NCBI RefSeq assembly: GCF_019222765.1
Contig: NZ_CP078145.1
Location: forward strand, 8,060,001-8,124,000
DNA length: 64,000 nt
Origin: Nocardia iowensis
Lineage (GTDB): Bacteria; Actinomycetota; Actinomycetes; Mycobacteriales; Mycobacteriaceae
Direction: 5' to 3'
Shown here: piece by piece, positions 1-12,021 of the stretch
How the letters are laid out: the number at the start of each line of letters is the position of its first letter
Position numbering within the stretch: position 1 is the stretch's first letter
Notes under the pieces: generated by a model
Seen by the model: the letters and a program-made list of their open reading frames with translations, nothing else
Told to the model about the DNA's origin: nothing
The model's database searches: none
Translations under genes and position numbers: made by a program

Positions 1-3000
1 CTGACCGCCACACCCTTCGGGCGACCGGTCGAGCCCGAGGTGAAGATGACGTAGGCGGTGTTGCCCGGCCGCAGCGGCCGAATGCGTTCGGCGTCGGTGA
101 TCGGCGCACCGCTGGAGGCGGCCATACCCGGCACGCCCTCGATGCCCTCGATCGCGATGACCGACACTTCACGCTGCAGATCGATGCCGAAGCCGTCCGC
201 GGACCGGTACAGGATCATCCGTGGGCGTGCGGTGTCGACGATGTGGTTGATCCGGTCGGCGGGCTGATCCGGGTCCAGCGGCACGTACGCCGCACCGGTC
301 TGCAGCACCGCGTACATCGCGATGACCAGTTCGTTGGAGCGGCGGATCGACAGTGCGACAAGCGATTCCGGTCCGACCCCGGCCTTGATCAGCTGCCTGG
401 CGATCCGGTTGGCCCGCACCTGCAGTTCGCGATAGGTGAGCCGTTCTTCGTCGAAGACCAGGGCGACCGCGTCCGGCGTCGCCGCCGCTTGCGCGTCGAA
501 GAGGGAGACCAGCGTTGCCGAGGGCACCTGGTGCGCGTTGTCGTTCCAGTCGACCAGTACCCGAGCGCGTTCGTCGGGCGCGAGCAGGTCGATGTCGCCG
601 ATCGGGACGGTCGGGTCGGCGGTGACCGCCGCAAGCACCCGGTCCAGTCGCCGCGCGAACGCCGCCACCGTGTCCGGGTCGAAAAGGTCCTCGGCGTAGG
701 AGAATTCGGCCGACATGCCAGCCGCTTCGCCGAGTTCGTCCTGGGTCTCCTGCAGGGTCAGCTGCAGGTCGAACTTGGCCAGCCGCGCGTCGTAGTCGAC
801 CCCATTGACCGAAAGCCCTGGCAGCTCCAGGCTGGCCTGCCTGGTGTTCTGGAAGGTCAGCATCACCTGGAACAGCGGGTGCCTGGCCTGCGAGCGGGCC
901 GGGTTGAGCACCTCGACCAGCCGCTCGAACGGCACGTCCGCGTGGGCGAACGCGTGCAGGTCGGTTTCCCTGGCCTGGGCGAGCAGATCGGCGAAGCTCG
1001 CCGCGCCGTCCACCTCCGTGCGCAGCACGAGGGTGTTGACGAACATGCCGATCAGGTCGTCCAGCGCGGCTTCACCACGTCCGGCGACCGGGGTGCCGAT
1101 GGCGATGTCGCTGGTGCCGCTGGCGCGGGCCAGCAGCACGGCCAGCGCGCTGTGCATGACCATGAACAGCGAGGCGTTGTGCCGGCGACCGAGATCGACC
1201 AGCGCGCGCTGAGTCTCGCCGGAGATCACGAACGGGTAGGTGCCACCGCGATAGGAGGCCGTTGCGGGCCGTGGCCGGTCCGCGGGCAGCACCAATTCGT
1301 CGGGCAGATCGGCCAGTTCGCGGGTCCAGTACCGAATCTGGTTGGAGATCAGCGAACTCGGGTCGTCCTCGGAGCCGAGCACCTCGCGCTGCCACAGGGC
1401 GTAGTCCGCGTACTGAACGGGCAGCGCCGACCAAGCGGGCGCCTCCCACGAGGTGCGGGCGGCGTAGGCCACCATCACGTCGCGGGCCAGCGGGCCCATC
1501 GACCAGCCGTCGGCGGAGATGTGGTGCACCACCATGCCGAGCACGTACTCGGTCTCGCTGATCTCGAAAAGCCGTGCGTGCAACGGGACTTCGTTGGTCA
1601 CGTCGAACGCCATCGAGGCGAGCTCGACCAGGTGGTCGATCAGGTTGTGCTCGGTCACCGGCACCGGCGTCAGGTCGGGCACGATCTGGGCGGCGTCCAG
1701 CACCACCTGCACCGGCCCGGTCTTGGTCTCCGGGAACACGGTGCGCAGCGACTCGTGCCGGTCGATCACGTCGATGACCGCGACCTGCAGCGCGGCGACG
1801 TCGAGGTCGCCGGAGAGCCGGATGGCGACCGGGATGTTGTTCACCGCCGACTCGGTATCGAACCGGTTCAGGAACCACATGCGCTGCTGCGCGAGGGACA
1901 GCGGCACTTCTTCCGGACGGATCCGGGCCACCAGCGCCTTGCGCGCGCCGTCACCGGCGTGCGATTCCACCCGGGCGGCGAGGGCGGCCACGGTGGACGC
2001 CTCGAACAGCATGCGCACCGGCACCCGGGTGTCCAGTGCGATACCGAGGCGCGAGGCGACCTGCGTCGCGATCAGCGAGTTGCCGCCGAGTTCGAAGAAG
2101 TCGTCGTCGACACCCACGCGATTGATGCCGAGTACCTCGCCGAAGACCTGCGCGACGATTTCCTCGATCGGCGTTGTCGGCGCACGGAATTCGCGCACCT
2201 CGAACACCGGGGCGGGCAGCGCCTTACGGTCGAGCTTGCCGGACGGGTTGAGCGGGAACGCTTCCAGCACCACGATCGCCGACGGCACCATGTACGCGGG
2301 CAGCGTGCGGTGCAGCGCGTTCTTGATGTTGTCGATGTCGACCGGGCCCGCCGGGGTCACCACGTACGCGACGAGCTGATCGCCCGCGACGGTGTCCATG
2401 ACGAGCACGACCGCCTGGCCGACGGCCGGGTGGTCGAGCAGCGCGGCCTCGATCTCGCCCAGCTCGATGCGCTGGCCGCGGAACTTCACCTGGAAGTCGG
2501 TGCGGCCGATGTATTCCAGCACGCCGGCGGAGCCGACCTCGGGATCGCGCGGTTCGACCCAGCGGACCAGGTCACCGGTTCGGTAGAGGCGAGCGCCCGG
2601 CGCGCCGAACGGGTCGGCGACGAAGCGTTCGGCGCTCAGGTCGGGGCGGCCGTGGTAGCCGCGGGCGGTCTGGATGCCGCCAAGGTACAGCTCGCCGGGA
2701 ACGCCGACCGGGACCGGCTCGAGGCCCTCGTCGAGCACATAGGCCTGCGCGTTCCACACCGGGCGCCCGATCGGCACCGAGCTGGGGGCGACCTCGTTGA
2801 GATGCCAGGCGGTGGCGTGCACGGTGAATTCGGTGGGGCCGTACAGGTTGTGCATCGCGGCGGTGGAGAAGTGCCGGAACGCGGTGACCGTGGCGGGCGG
2901 CAGGGCCTCACCGGCGACGAGAACCGCACGCAGCGAGGCGCATTCGGTGGTCGAGGCGGTACCGGCGAAGACCGAGAGCATCGACGGCACGAACGAGGTC

Positions 3001-6000
3001 ATGGTGACCTGGTGCCGTGCGATGATCTCCGAGAGGTACATCGGGTCGCGATGTCCGTCGGGCGCGGCGATGAGCATGCGGGCGCCGACGGCCAAGGTGC
3101 CGAACAACTCCCACACCGAGACGTCGAAGGTGACCGGCGTCTTCTGCAGGACCACATCGGCCGGGCTGATCCGGTACTCGTTGGTGATCCAGGCGACCTG
3201 GTTGAGCACGCTGGTGTGGCTGACGGCCACGCCCTTGGGTCGACCGGTCGAGCCGGAGGTGTAGAGCACGTACGCGGTGTTGGCGGGTCGCAGCGGTGCG
3301 CGCCGCTCCGCGTCGGTGACCGGCTCGTCGCTGAATTCGCTCAAATCCAGTGTGTCGACGGCGATTACCGGGCAGTCGACGGCGCTGACGTCGTCGGACA
3401 GGGTGGTCAGCACGCACACCGGCGCCGAGTTGGCCAGCACGTACTCGGTGCGTTCGGCCGGATGGTCGGGGTCGATCGGCACGTAGCCGCCGCCCGCGGT
3501 CATGGTGGCGTAGATGGCGATCAGCATGTCCACCGAACGGCGGATACCGACGGCCACCAGCGTTTCCGGGCCGACGCCCACGGCGATCAGCTTGCGCGCC
3601 AGGCGATTCACCCGCGCCGCGAACTCGGCATAGCTCAGCTGCACCTGCGGGCCGAATTCGCCCAAGCTGCGGGTACCGCCGTCGAACAGGACGGCGATAT
3701 CGTCGGGCCGCAGGCGCACCTGCTCCTGGAACAGGTCCAGGACGGTGGCCGCGGGCAGCTCGTGCGCGGTCAGGTTCCAGGCGGTGAGCACGGTGGTGCG
3801 CTCGGCCTCGTCGAGGATGTCGATGTCGCGCACCGCGGATTCCGGTGCGGTGACGGCCGCTTCGAGCACGCGCAGGTAGCGGCGGCCGAACTCGGCGACC
3901 GTCGACGCATCGAACAGATCGGTGGCGAACGACACCACGGCAGCCATGCCCGCGGGTTCGCCGTTGACGCCACGCTCTTCGGTGACGGTCCACTGCAGAT
4001 CGAACTTGGCGATGTCGACTTCGAGCTCATCGGCGGTCACCGACAGTCCGGGCAGTTCCAGTGTCGCGTGCGACATTTCCTGGAACGACAGCATCACCTG
4101 GAACAGCGGGTGGCGGGCCTGCGAGCGGGTCGGGTTGAGCACCTCGACCAAGCGCTCGAACGGAACATCGGCGAAGGCGAACGCCGCGAGATCGGTTTCG
4201 CGGGTGCGCTCGAGGAACTGGGTGAACGGTTCGCTGCCGTCCACCTCCGAGCGCAGCACCAGCGTGTTGACGAACATGCCGATCAGGTCGTCGAGCGCCT
4301 GCTCGCCACGCCCGGCGACCGGGGTGCCGATGGCGATGTCGCTGGTGCCCGACAGCCGGGCGAGCAGCACCGCCAGCGAGGCGTGCATGACCATGAACAG
4401 GCTCACGCCCTTGGCCCGCGCCAACGCCGAAAGGCGCTGGTGCAGCTCGGCATCGATGTCGAAGCTGACCCGGCCGCCGGTGAAACTGGGCACCGGTGGG
4501 CGCGGCCGGTCGGTGGGCAGATCCAGCTGATCGGGGAGCCCGGCCAAGGCCCTGCGCCAGTAGGCGATTTCGCGAGCGGCCATCGACCCGGGATCGGATT
4601 CGGCGCCGAGCAGCTCGCGCTGCCAGACGCTGAAGTCCTGGTACTGCACCGGCAGCGGCGTCCAGGTCGGCGCCTGTCCGGCGGCGCGCGCGAGGTAGGC
4701 GGCGGCGACGTCGCGAGCCAGCGGGCCGAACGAGAAACCATCCGCGGCAATGTGATGCACCACGAACGCCACCGCGTAATCGGCGGCACCGTTGTCGCGA
4801 CCGCCGGTCACCGCGTAGACCCGGACCCGGATCGGCAGTTCCCGCGACACATCGAAGCCGGTGGCGGCGAACGCGGCCAGCACACCGTGCAATTCGGCTT
4901 CATCGATCGGCTCGACCGTGATACCGAGATCGACCTGCTCGACCGGCAGCACCTGCTGATAGCCGCCGTCGCCGGACTCGGGGAAGATCGTGCGCAGCGA
5001 CTGCTGACGCGCCACCACATCGGTCAGCGCGGCCTGCAACGCGTCGAGGTCGACCTGGCCGCGCAACCGCACCACGAACGGCAGGTTGTAGGTCGGCACG
5101 GTCGGGTCGAACTGGTTGATGAACCACATCCGCTGCTGGGCCAGCGACAGCGGCACCCGCTCCGGCAGGTTTTGCGCCACCAGCGGCGGTCGGGCTCCGT
5201 CGGTGGGGCTGGCGTTCTCCGCGCGGGCGGCGATCCCGGCCACGGTCGGGGATTCGAACAGCGCCCGCACCCCGATCTGGGTGCCGAACGCCACGCCGAT
5301 CCGGGAGACCACCTGGGTGGCGACCAGCGAGTTGCCGCCGAGGTCGAAGAAGTTGTCATCGATGCCGATGCGGTCCTGGCTCAGCACATCGGCGAAGATG
5401 CCAGCCACGATCTGCTCGGCCTGGGTACGCGGGGCCCGGAAACTGGTCTCGTCCGCGCTGAACACCGGTTCCGGCAACGCTTTACGGTCCAGCTTGCCGG
5501 AGGTGTTGAGCGGGAAGGCAGCCAGCACCATGATCGATGCGGGAACCATGTAGCTCGGCAGCTTCTCGGCCGCGAACCTGGTCAGTTCCGCCGGATCGAC
5601 CGAATGCCCGGGCGCGGCAACCACATAGGCCACCAACTGCTGACCGGTGGCGGTATCCATCACCAGCACGACGGCTTGGCTGACCGCGGGGTGAGCGAGT
5701 AGATCGGTCTCGATCTCGCCGAGCTCGATGCGCTGACCACGGAACTTCACCTGGAAGTCGGTGCGGCCGATGTATTCCAGCGTGCCCGCGTCGTTCCAGC
5801 GCACCAGGTCACCGGTGCGGTACATGCGTTCACCGTTGTCCGACAACGGGTTCGCGACGAAGCGGTCGGCGGTCAGATCCGGGCGGCCGCGATACCCGCG
5901 CGCCAGCTGACGTCCACCGAGATACAGCTCACCCGGGGCGCCGATCGCGGCCGGGCGCAGCCGCGAATCGAGCACGTAGACCGAGACATTCCACTCCGGG

Positions 6001-8381
6001 ATGCCGATCGGCACGGTCAGCTTGTCGGCGGCGGTCGCCTCCCAGTAGGTCACCGAGACCGCGGCCTCGGTCGGGCCGTACAGGTTGTGCAATCCGGCCG
6101 AGGTGATCGCGCGGAAACCGGCGGCGGTCTCCGGCGGCAACGCCTCACCGATCACGAAAACCGCACGCAGGCTGGCGCATTGCGCCGCCGTGGCGTGCGA
6201 GACGAACACCGTCAGCATCGACGGCACGAAGTCGGTCACGGTGACGCCGTGCCGGGCGATCATGTCGGCGACGTACAGCGGGTCGCGGTGGCCGTCGGGC
6301 GCGGCGATGACCAGTTTCGCACCGACCATCAGCGGCAGGAAGTAGCCCCACAGCGACACGTCGAAGGTGGTCGCGGTCTTCTGCAGGTAGACGTCATCGG
6401 CGGTCAGCCGGTACTCGTCGAGCATCCACAGCTGCTGGTTGACGATCGCGTGATGGGTGACCGCTACGCCTTTGGGGCGGCCGGTCGAACCCGAGGTGTA
6501 GATGACGTAGGCGGTGTTGTCCGGCCGCAGCGGTCGCGTCCGTTCGGCGTCGGTGATCGGTGCCGCCGAGTACTGCGACACGTCCAGCGTGTCGATGCGC
6601 ACCTGCCGCACCGATTCCGGCAGTTCCAGCTCATCGGCCGATAGCGTCAACACACAGACCGGTGCCGCACTGTCGAGGATGTAGGCGGTGCGATCGGCCG
6701 GATGATCCGGATCGATCGGCACGTACGCGCCACCGGCCTTCAGCACCGCGTGCATGCCGATGACCAGCTCCAGCGACCGCCGCATACCCAGCGCGACAAG
6801 CGATTCCGGGCCGACTCCGTCGGCGATCAGGAACCGGGCCAGCCGGTTGACCCGCGCGTCGAACTCCGCGTACGTCAACGTCGCGCCCTCGAAATCGAGC
6901 GCGATATTGTCCGGCGTCAACGGCATCTGCGCATCGAGCAGCGCCGACAGCGTGGTGTCCGGCACCTCCTGCTCGGAGTCGTTCCACTCCAGCAGCGAGC
7001 GCTCGCGCTCGTCCGCCGTGGTGACGTCCAGCGTCCAGACCGTGGCATCTTCCTCGGCTGCCAGGAATCGGTCGAAGAATTCGAGGAAGCGCGAATGATG
7101 CCGGTGCGCTTCGTCTTCGGTGTAGAGGTTCGGGTTGGTCTCGAAGTCGATGTGCGAACGAGTGCCCGCGACCGACTGATAGAAGTTGACGCCGAGATCC
7201 TCGATGCTGCCGGTGGACAGCACGTGCAGCTGGCCGACCATCGGGCCCATCGCCAGCTCGTCGTGGAACAGCATGATGTTGACCCACGGGCCGAAGAACT
7301 CCGTGGTCACCACGCCGTCACCGGCGGCATCGCGGCGGATGTCCTCGTGCCGGTACCGCTGGTGCCGCAGCGCGCCGGATACTTCCACCGTCACCTGCTT
7401 GAGCAGTGCGCCGATGGTCGTGTCGTGGCCGACGTGCAGGCGCAGCGGCACGATGTTCGACGAGACACCACCGGAGCGACGCATCGCCGCGGTGGTACGC
7501 GCGGTCACCGGCAGGCTGAGAATGACGTCCTCGACGCCGTTCCACTGCGCCAGATAGCCGGCGAACGCGGCCAGTAGCAGCCCGGCGGGCGACGAATCAT
7601 GGCGGCGCACAGCCGCATCCAGCAGCGCGTTCTGCTCGTCCGACAAGGCCGCGCTGGCGATTCCGTTGATCGCGGCGGGCGGGGCGGACCGGCCGGTCAG
7701 GCTGGTGCCCTCCTCCAGCCCGGCGACCCGCTCGGCCCAGTACTCCTTGTCGGTGCCGAAGCGCTTGCTCTCGCGGTAGGCGATTTCCTGCTCATAGAGC
7801 GTGTACAGGTCGGTGGCCTTGGATACCGCGGGCTCGGTGCCGTTCACATACGCCGTGTACAGCTCGGCGACCCGGTTCAGGTTGGTCATCGCGCCGAAGC
7901 CGTCGAGCGCGATGTGGTGCGCCCGCGAGTACCAGTACCAGTGGTCGTCGGCCAGTCGCAGCGCCGCGATGGTGATCAGGCGATCGGTGGTCAGGTCGAT
8001 CGGGCGGCTGTACTCCGAGCGCATCCACGCCATCGCCGCCGCGGCCGGATCGGCCTCGGCGCGCAGGTCTACATAGGTGACCTTGTCGTAGTCGGCGATG
8101 CTGTGGTCGATGAATTGCAGCGGCTCACCGTCGCGTTCGATGATCCGCAGGAAGCCAGAACCGAGCTCGTGCGACGCGTCGATACTGGCCTGCTCGAGGA
8201 CCTCGACATCCAGGTCACCGTGCAGGTCCACGTACTGCGCGATGTTGACCGGCACCTGCGGGTCGACATGCTGCGCGTACCAGATGCCCAGCTGCGCAGG
8301 AGACAGCGGGAAGTAGCCCGAACCAGCGGATGCCCGTTCGCCACCAGCTTCGCCGTTTCCGCCGAAATCCAGCCGGTCCAA
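1..8381 (-). CDS. Non-ribosomal peptide synthetase, 5' part (C-A-T-C-A-T-C-A...), truncated by window edge
   Basis: This gene encodes a modular peptide synthetase; about 2790 residues lie in the window and the frame stays open at the left edge. Domains in order: C1 (about 8325-7010, active motif HHIALDG), A1 (about 6960-5480), carrier T1 (LGGNS, phosphopantetheine serine at 5328-5330), C2 (HHIAADG), A2 (about 3740-2225), T2 (serine at 2076-2078), C3 (HHISADG, about 1910-590) and the start of A3 with the [10 protein letters not shown] loop at the edge. C1 resembles EntF-type condensation domains. Reading GrsA positions 235-331 by eye gives DVWDFILVS for A1 and DVWSLALVH for A2; I do not recognise a substrate for either. 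No epimerase is seen. An in-frame stop at 8442-8444 bounds the start. No ATG fits; TTG at 8381 has an upstream AGCGAGG, and TTG at 8411 is the alternative. The product is unknown. Confidence 0.93.
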   Translation of the reverse strand, partial: MDRLDFGGNGEAGGERASAGSGYFPLSPAQLGIWYAQHVDPQVPVNIAQYVDLHGDLDVEVLEQASIDASHELGSGFLRIIERDGEPLQFIDHSIADYDKVTYVDLRAEADPAAAAMAWMRSEYSRPIDLTTDRLITIAALRLADDHWYWYSRAHHIALDGFGAMTNLNRVAELYTAYVNGTEPAVSKATDLYTLYEQEIAYRESKRFGTDKEYWAERVAGLEEGTSLTGRSAPPAAINGIASAALSDEQNALLDAAVRRHDSSPAGLLLAAFAGYLAQWNGVEDVILSLPVTARTTAAMRRSGGVSSNIVPLRLHVGHDTTIGALLKQVTVEVSGALRHQRYRHEDIRRDAAGDGVVTTEFFGPWVNIMLFHDELAMGPMVGQLHVLSTGSIEDLGVNFYQSVAGTRSHIDFETNPNLYTEDEAHRHHSRFLEFFDRFLAAEEDATVWTLDVTTADERERSLLEWNDSEQEVPDTTLSALLDAQMPLTPDNIALDFEGATLTYAEFDARVNRLARFLIADGVGPESLVALGMRRSLELVIGMHAVLKAGGAYVPIDPDHPADRTAYILDSAAPVCVLTLSADELELPESVRQVRIDTLDVSQYSAAPITDAERTRPLRPDNTAYVIYTSGSTGRPKGVAVTHHAIVNQQLWMLDEYRLTADDVYLQKTATTFDVSLWGYFLPLMVGAKLVIAAPDGHRDPLYVADMIARHGVTVTDFVPSMLTVFVSHATAAQCASLRAVFVIGEALPPETAAGFRAITSAGLHNLYGPTEAAVSVTYWEATAADKLTVPIGIPEWNVSVYVLDSRLRPAAIGAPGELYLGGRQLARGYRGRPDLTADRFVANPLSDNGERMYRTGDLVRWNDAGTLEYIGRTDFQVKFRGQRIELGEIETDLLAHPAVSQAVVLVMDTATGQQLVAYVVAAPGHSVDPAELTRFAAEKLPSYMVPASIMVLAAFPLNTSGKLDRKALPEPVFSADETSFRAPRTQAEQIVAGIFADVLSQDRIGIDDNFFDLGGNSLVATQVVSRIGVAFGTQIGVRALFESPTVAGIAARAENASPTDGARPPLVAQNLPERVPLSLAQQRMWFINQFDPTVPTYNLPFVVRLRGQVDLDALQAALTDVVARQQSLRTIFPESGDGGYQQVLPVEQVDLGITVEPIDEAELHGVLAAFAATGFDVSRELPIRVRVYAVTGGRDNGAADYAVAFVVHHIAADGFSFGPLARDVAAAYLARAAGQAPTWTPLPVQYQDFSVWQRELLGAESDPGSMAAREIAYWRRALAGLPDQLDLPTDRPRPPVPSFTGGRVSFDIDAELHQRLSALARAKGVSLFMVMHASLAVLLARLSGTSDIAIGTPVAGRGEQALDDLIGMFVNTLVLRSEVDGSEPFTQFLERTRETDLAAFAFADVPFERLVEVLNPTRSQARHPLFQVMLSFQEMSHATLELPGLSVTADELEVDIAKFDLQWTVTEERGVNGEPAGMAAVVSFATDLFDASTVAEFGRRYLRVLEAAVTAPESAVRDIDILDEAERTTVLTAWNLTAHELPAATVLDLFQEQVRLRPDDIAVLFDGGTRSLGEFGPQVQLSYAEFAARVNRLARKLIAVGVGPETLVAVGIRRSVDMLIAIYATMTAGGGYVPIDPDHPAERTEYVLANSAPVCVLTTLSDDVSAVDCPVIAVDTLDLSEFSDEPVTDAERRAPLRPANTAYVLYTSGSTGRPKGVAVSHTSVLNQVAWITNEYRISPADVVLQKTPVTFDVSVWELFGTLAVGARMLIAAPDGHRDPMYLSEIIARHQVTMTSFVPSMLSVFAGTASTTECASLRAVLVAGEALPPATVTAFRHFSTAAMHNLYGPTEFTVHATAWHLNEVAPSSVPIGRPVWNAQAYVLDEGLEPVPVGVPGELYLGGIQTARGYHGRPDLSAERFVADPFGAPGARLYRTGDLVRWVEPRDPEVGSAGVLEYIGRTDFQVKFRGQRIELGEIEAALLDHPAVGQAVVLVMDTVAGDQLVAYVVTPAGPVDIDNIKNALHRTLPAYMVPSAIVVLEAFPLNPSGKLDRKALPAPVFEVREFRAPTTPIEEIVAQVFGEVLGINRVGVDDDFFELGGNSLIATQVASRLGIALDTRVPVRMLFEASTVAALAARVESHAGDGARKALVARIRPEEVPLSLAQQRMWFLNRFDTESAVNNIPVAIRLSGDLDVAALQVAVIDVIDRHESLRTVFPETKTGPVQVVLDAAQIVPDLTPVPVTEHNLIDHLVELASMAFDVTNEVPLHARLFEISETEYVLGMVVHHISADGWSMGPLARDVMVAYAARTSWEAPAWSALPVQYADYALWQREVLGSEDDPSSLISNQIRYWTRELADLPDELVLPADRPRPATASYRGGTYPFVISGETQRALVDLGRRHNASLFMVMHSALAVLLARASGTSDIAIGTPVAGRGEAALDDLIGMFVNTLVLRTEVDGAASFADLLAQARETDLHAFAHADVPFERLVEVLNPARSQARHPLFQVMLTFQNTRQASLELPGLSVNGVDYDARLAKFDLQLTLQETQDELGEAAGMSAEFSYAEDLFDPDTVAAFARRLDRVLAAVTADPTVPIGDIDLLAPDERARVLVDWNDNAHQVPSATLVSLFDAQAAATPDAVALVFDEERLTYRELQVRANRIARQLIKAGVGPESLVALSIRRSNELVIAMYAVLQTGAAYVPLDPDQPADRINHIVDTARPRMILYRSADGFGIDLQREVSVIAIEGIEGVPGMAASSGAPITDAERIRPLRPGNTAYVIFTSGSTGRPKGVAV

Positions 8382-8758
8382 CCGTAACCTCGCTTCCGGA
8401 ACACCACGCAAGCGCTCCCCGACGACACCCGGACAGGACGCTCACCTATCCCAGCGTGGCGCCCGCGTCTCGGGGTTCAGTTCTCATAATCAATCAGGCA
8501 AAAAAGCTCATTGGCACTATCTGTCCGCCAGGGTGACCTTGTTACATAGGCGCGACCGCGCCCACTACCCACCGACCGGCAATGCCGGGAATCTCGCTGC
8601 AGATCACCGGACCAATCTACCGTCGTCGTACGCGCCGAACCAACCAACCGCTATAGCGGAAGGACATCATCACAGGCAGCGGAGCTGGGAGTGATTTGCT
8701 TGCCTCATGTTGCAGACCTCACATCCTGCGCGATGCGCAATGTGGGCGGTGCGGCGGG
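8382..8758. other. Non-coding gap between the NRPS gene and cobM
   Basis: About 375 bases without a convincing gene. The stretch near 8485-8520 is AT-rich for this genome (runs of A around 8500) and probably holds the NRPS promoter on the minus strand, but I cannot place -10 and -35 boxes with confidence. I looked for an IdeR-type iron box, which would suggest a siderophore, and did not see one. Confidence 0.4.
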
Positions 8759-9508
8759 TCACTGATCGCGGACGCGAGCCGGGTCGTAGAGGTGGGATTG
8801 CGCACACGCCACCGTGCCGGACAAGGCGCGGCCGACCAGGATGACCGCGGCCTGCCGCAGGCCCGCCGCCTCGACCTGATCGGCGATGTCGGCGAGGGTG
8901 CCGCGCAGGATCAGCTGGTCGGGCTGGCTGGCGCGGTAGACGACGGCGACCGGACAGTCCTGGCCGTAGTCGGCGACGAGCTCGGTGGCCAGCGTTCGGA
9001 TGCGTGTGATCGCCAGGTGCAGCACAAGTGTGGCGCCGGTGCTCGCGAAGTTGGCCAAGGCTTCGCCGTCCGGCATGGCGGTCGAGCGGGCCTGGGTGCG
9101 GGTCAGCACGACCGACTGCACAACCTCGGGAACGGTGAGTTCGGTGCCGAGCAGGGCCGCGGCCGCGGCGTAGGCGGGGACGCCGGGGGTGACATCCCAC
9201 GCGACACCGTGCGCGTCCAGCCTGCGGGTCTGCTCGGTGAGCGCCGAATAGAGCGACGGGTCACCGGAACACAGCCGGGCCACGTCCTTGCCGGAATTGT
9301 CCGCGCGCACCAGGTGTTCGGTGATCTGGTCGAGGTCGAGCCGCTGGGTGTCGATCAGTTCGGCGTCGGGCGCGCAGTGCGCCAGCACGTCCGGGTCCAG
9401 GTAGGTGCCCGCGTACAGGCACACCGGGGAGGTGCGGAGCAGGGTGACCGCGCGCACGGTCAACAGGTCGGCCGCGCCCGGCCCGGCCCCGATGAAGTGC
9501 ACGGTCAT
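8759..9508 (-). CDS. cobM: Precorrin-4 C11-methyltransferase CobM
   Basis: A SAM-dependent methyltransferase of the aerobic cobalamin pathway that methylates C11 of precorrin-4 to give precorrin-5. The 249-residue protein has the usual length. It starts MTVHFIGAGPGAADLLT, the family's N-terminal glycine-rich loop, and has the CYSG/Cob methyltransferase features CSGDPSLYSA (about residue 80) and VTPGVPAYAAAAA (about residue 106). The ATG at 9508 begins this conserved block, so longer upstream frames are rejected. It stands alone: no other cob gene is adjacent, so the rest of the pathway must lie elsewhere. Confidence 0.93.
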   Translation of the reverse strand: MTVHFIGAGPGAADLLTVRAVTLLRTSPVCLYAGTYLDPDVLAHCAPDAELIDTQRLDLDQITEHLVRADNSGKDVARLCSGDPSLYSALTEQTRRLDAHGVAWDVTPGVPAYAAAAALLGTELTVPEVVQSVVLTRTQARSTAMPDGEALANFASTGATLVLHLAITRIRTLATELVADYGQDCPVAVVYRASQPDQLILRGTLADIADQVEAAGLRQAAVILVGRALSGTVACAQSHLYDPARVRDQ

Positions 9509-9545
9509 GCGGCTGAGTGTATGGCGGCCTGCTCGCCGGATTCGG

Positions 9546-9971
9546 TCAGGCCGTCGCGTCGAAGTGCGCGAGCACCTTGGTCGGCCGCAGGCGCACGACG
9601 AGCTCGCCGGGCACCCCGTTGCGCTTGCCGAATTCCTCGGCGCGGTCGGCGCCCATGTAGCGACCGCCGATCTCGGTGGCCGTGCGCAGCAGTTCGTCGG
9701 GATCCTCGGAGAGGGTGACGGTGCCCTGCAACTGCACGGAGGGGTAAGGCATGCCCTCGACGTCGACGCAGACCGCAATGCGACCGTCGCGCGCGAACGC
9801 CTTGCCCTTGGCGGTGGCCTTGCCGGTATTGAACACCAACTCGTCACCGTCGAGAACGAACCAAACCGGAGTCACCATCGGTCGGCCGTCGGCGGCGACG
9901 AACGCCACCTTGCCCGTCCGCGTGCCGTGGGAGAGGAACTCGCGCACCTGAGGATCCGAGAGGGAGGCCAT
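9546..9971 (-). CDS. PPOX-class (split-barrel) F420/FMN-dependent oxidoreductase
   Basis: A 141-residue single-domain split-barrel flavin/deazaflavin protein of the pyridoxamine-phosphate-oxidase fold, abundant in actinobacteria. Family features are the opening with GKVAFVAADGRPMVTPVWFV (substrate and cofactor strand), the central TAKGKAFARDGRIAVCVD stretch and a C-terminal VVRLRPTKVLAHF strand. Members commonly use F420 or FMN and their substrates are rarely known. It lies downstream of the two-component genes on the same strand but is separated from them by about 110 bases, so it is probably its own unit. Confidence 0.85.
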   Translation of the reverse strand: MASLSDPQVREFLSHGTRTGKVAFVAADGRPMVTPVWFVLDGDELVFNTGKATAKGKAFARDGRIAVCVDVEGMPYPSVQLQGTVTLSEDPDELLRTATEIGGRYMGADRAEEFGKRNGVPGELVVRLRPTKVLAHFDATA

Positions 9972-10080
9972 TGCCTCACCCTAGGGGCAGGCAGGCGGCT
10001 GGACGGGGCACCGGGAGACGCATGTCGCGAGCACGCCCGCGCCAGTTGCCACCCTGGCACGTCGCTTCGGACCGGGTACC

Positions 10081-10698
10081 TCAGATCGCCCCTTGCTCGC
10101 GAGCGCGCGCGACTGCCGAGGTGCGCGATCGCACACCGAGTTTCGCGTAGATGTGCACCAGATGGGATTTGACGGTGGTTTCGCTGAGGAACAGCTGCTT
10201 GGCGATCTCGCGGTTGGATCGTCCGTCGGCGACCAACCGCAGCACTTCGATTTCGCGCGGGCTCAAGGTGGTGTCGGCACGGCGCACCCTGGTCATCAGC
10301 TTCGAGGCGACCGCGGGCGACAGCACGCTCTCGCCCGCGGCCGCCGAGCGGACGGCGGCGAGCAGTTCGCTGGGCGGGGTGTCCTTCAGGATGTAGCCGC
10401 AGGCGCCCGCTTCGATGGCGCCGAGGATGTCGGCGTCGGTGTCGTAGTTGGTGACCACCAGGACATTCGGCGGCTGCGGGAGAGCGCGCAGTTCGGCGGT
10501 GGCGTCCGCGCCGGAGCGGCCCGGGCCGAAGCTCAGGTCCATCAGCACGAGATCCACCGGCGTGGTGGCACAGAACGCGACCGCTGCCTCGCCGGTGGGC
10601 ACGTCGCCGACAACGGTGATGTCGTCGCCACCGTCGAGCAGCGCGCGCAGGCCGGCGCGGACGATGGCGTGGTCGTCGGCCAGCAGCAGGCGGATCAT
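10081..10698 (-). CDS. NarL/LuxR-type response regulator
   Basis: The output partner of the adjacent kinase. Residues 1-120 form a receiver domain with the acidic DDHAIVRAG start and the phospho-acceptor aspartate in DLVLMDLSFGPG (about residue 54). Residues about 140-205 are a LuxR-type helix-turn-helix (LSPREIEVLRLVADGRSN, then TTVKSHLVHIYAKL). The 205-residue length is normal. Its start overlaps the end of the kinase gene by 4 bases, so the two are translationally coupled. It probably controls the divergent permease/ATPase genes, as in many actinobacterial kinase-regulator-ABC sets; the last point is inferred from position. Confidence 0.93.
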   Translation of the reverse strand: MIRLLLADDHAIVRAGLRALLDGGDDITVVGDVPTGEAAVAFCATTPVDLVLMDLSFGPGRSGADATAELRALPQPPNVLVVTNYDTDADILGAIEAGACGYILKDTPPSELLAAVRSAAAGESVLSPAVASKLMTRVRRADTTLSPREIEVLRLVADGRSNREIAKQLFLSETTVKSHLVHIYAKLGVRSRTSAVARAREQGAI

Positions 10699-11891
10699 GC
10701 GTGCTCCCCCGGTCGGGCCGAATCCGGTTCGGGTGCGGCGGGTTCGAGTGGGAAGGAGACCGTGACCGCGGTATGTCCCGGCTCCGATTCCACCGTCATG
10801 GTGCCGCCCTGCTGCTCCACGCGCGACCGCATGGCGGCCAGTCCGAAGGAACCCGATGGCGCGCGGTCGAGGACGTCGGGGGCGATGCCGACGCCGTCGT
10901 CAACCACGTCGAGTAGGACCTCGGCGTCGGCGTAGGTCAGCGTCAGGCGCATTCGGCCCGCATCCGCGTGCTGCACCACATTCGCGACCGCGCCTTGCGC
11001 GATGCGCACCAGCGCCGCCTCCACCGGCATCGGCAGCCGCTCCGGGGTGCCCTCCACCACCAGCTGGGTGGCGAGTCCGGGAGCGTCGGCGCGCAAGCAG
11101 ATGCGTTCCAGTGCCTGGGCCAGTGACTGACCTTCCAACGCTGCCGGAGCCAGTTCCGCGATGAGCCTTCGGGTTTCGGCGAGGTTTTCCCCCGCTGTCT
11201 CCCTGGCCAACCGGATCTGTTGCACCGCTGGGTGATCCGGGGCCGACTGTTCGGCGGCATGCAGGAGCAGCTGGATGCTGCTCAACCCCTGGGCGACGGT
11301 GTCGTGGATCTCCTGCGCCAGTCGCTCGCGCTCGGACAACTTGCCCGCGGTGCGCTCCTGATCCGCGAGTACCGCTCGGGTGCTGAGCAATTCGTCGATC
11401 AGGCGCTGGCGTTCTGCGGACTCGCGGAACAATGCCTGGTAGCCGAGGCCGATACCGACGGCAACCGCCGCGCCGAGGATCGGACCGATCGCGCCTGCCG
11501 CCGACCAGCCCCAGTGCGCGCCGAAACCGACCACCGCCACCGCCGCGGCCACGGCCACCGCGACCAGACTCCAGGGGCGCGGGAGCAGATGCAGATAGAG
11601 AAAGAACAGGCCGAAGGCCAGGTAACCGGCATTGGGGGCGAGCAGAACGAGGCCGAGCCACCACACCGTCAGCGCCGTCAACCAGATCGCGGTGCCGCGG
11701 CGGCGCGCGCTCAGCACGGCACCGGCGAAATACGTCACCAGGAAGCCTGCCGTCAACGCGACCACCGGGATGGGATGCGCCGCGCCGGGCAGCAGCGCGC
11801 GGACCGCGATCACCACGGCCAACGCCGTCACCAGCGCATGCAGGCCGAGCCGCAGCGCGGTGAAGACGGGCGTGAGCGGGGACGAGTGCAC
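10695..11891 (-). CDS. Membrane sensor histidine kinase (HisKA_3 type)
   Basis: A 398-residue kinase. Residues about 1-155 contain five or six hydrophobic segments with very short loops, so it probably senses a signal within or at the membrane. A HisKA_3 dimerisation helix follows with the phosphorylated histidine in RLAQEIHDTVAQGLSS, then an HATPase domain with an N box around VANVVQHAD and a G1 box DVVDDGVGIAPD near the C-terminus. Short loops, ABC neighbours and a NarL partner recall envelope-stress kinases, but the ligand is unknown. The ATG at 11891 is 130 bases from the divergent permease start. Confidence 0.93.
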   Translation of the reverse strand: MHSSPLTPVFTALRLGLHALVTALAVVIAVRALLPGAAHPIPVVALTAGFLVTYFAGAVLSARRRGTAIWLTALTVWWLGLVLLAPNAGYLAFGLFFLYLHLLPRPWSLVAVAVAAAVAVVGFGAHWGWSAAGAIGPILGAAVAVGIGLGYQALFRESAERQRLIDELLSTRAVLADQERTAGKLSERERLAQEIHDTVAQGLSSIQLLLHAAEQSAPDHPAVQQIRLARETAGENLAETRRLIAELAPAALEGQSLAQALERICLRADAPGLATQLVVEGTPERLPMPVEAALVRIAQGAVANVVQHADAGRMRLTLTYADAEVLLDVVDDGVGIAPDVLDRAPSGSFGLAAMRSRVEQQGGTMTVESEPGHTAVTVSFPLEPAAPEPDSARPGEHA

Positions 11892-12021
11892 CTTGTCAGC
11901 TTATGTGCGGCTACCTCGGCGGCATCCATCGAAAGGTGTAAAACGCCACCCACCCTTCGATGGTGCTCCTTTCCTTCCCGCGCGCGATGGCCGCTGGCCG
12001 GTCGAGCGGAAGTGTGGAGGC

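Noticed and set aside
243..5702. An uninterrupted plus-strand reading frame of about 1800 codons
   Set aside because: It lies entirely opposite the NRPS gene and translates to His/Arg/Asp/Gly-rich sequence with no domain. Long antisense frames are expected in high-GC DNA with strong third-position GC bias.
8460..8700. IdeR iron box before the NRPS gene
   Set aside because: No sequence close to the TTAGGTTAGGCTAACCTAA consensus was found, so iron control is not claimed.
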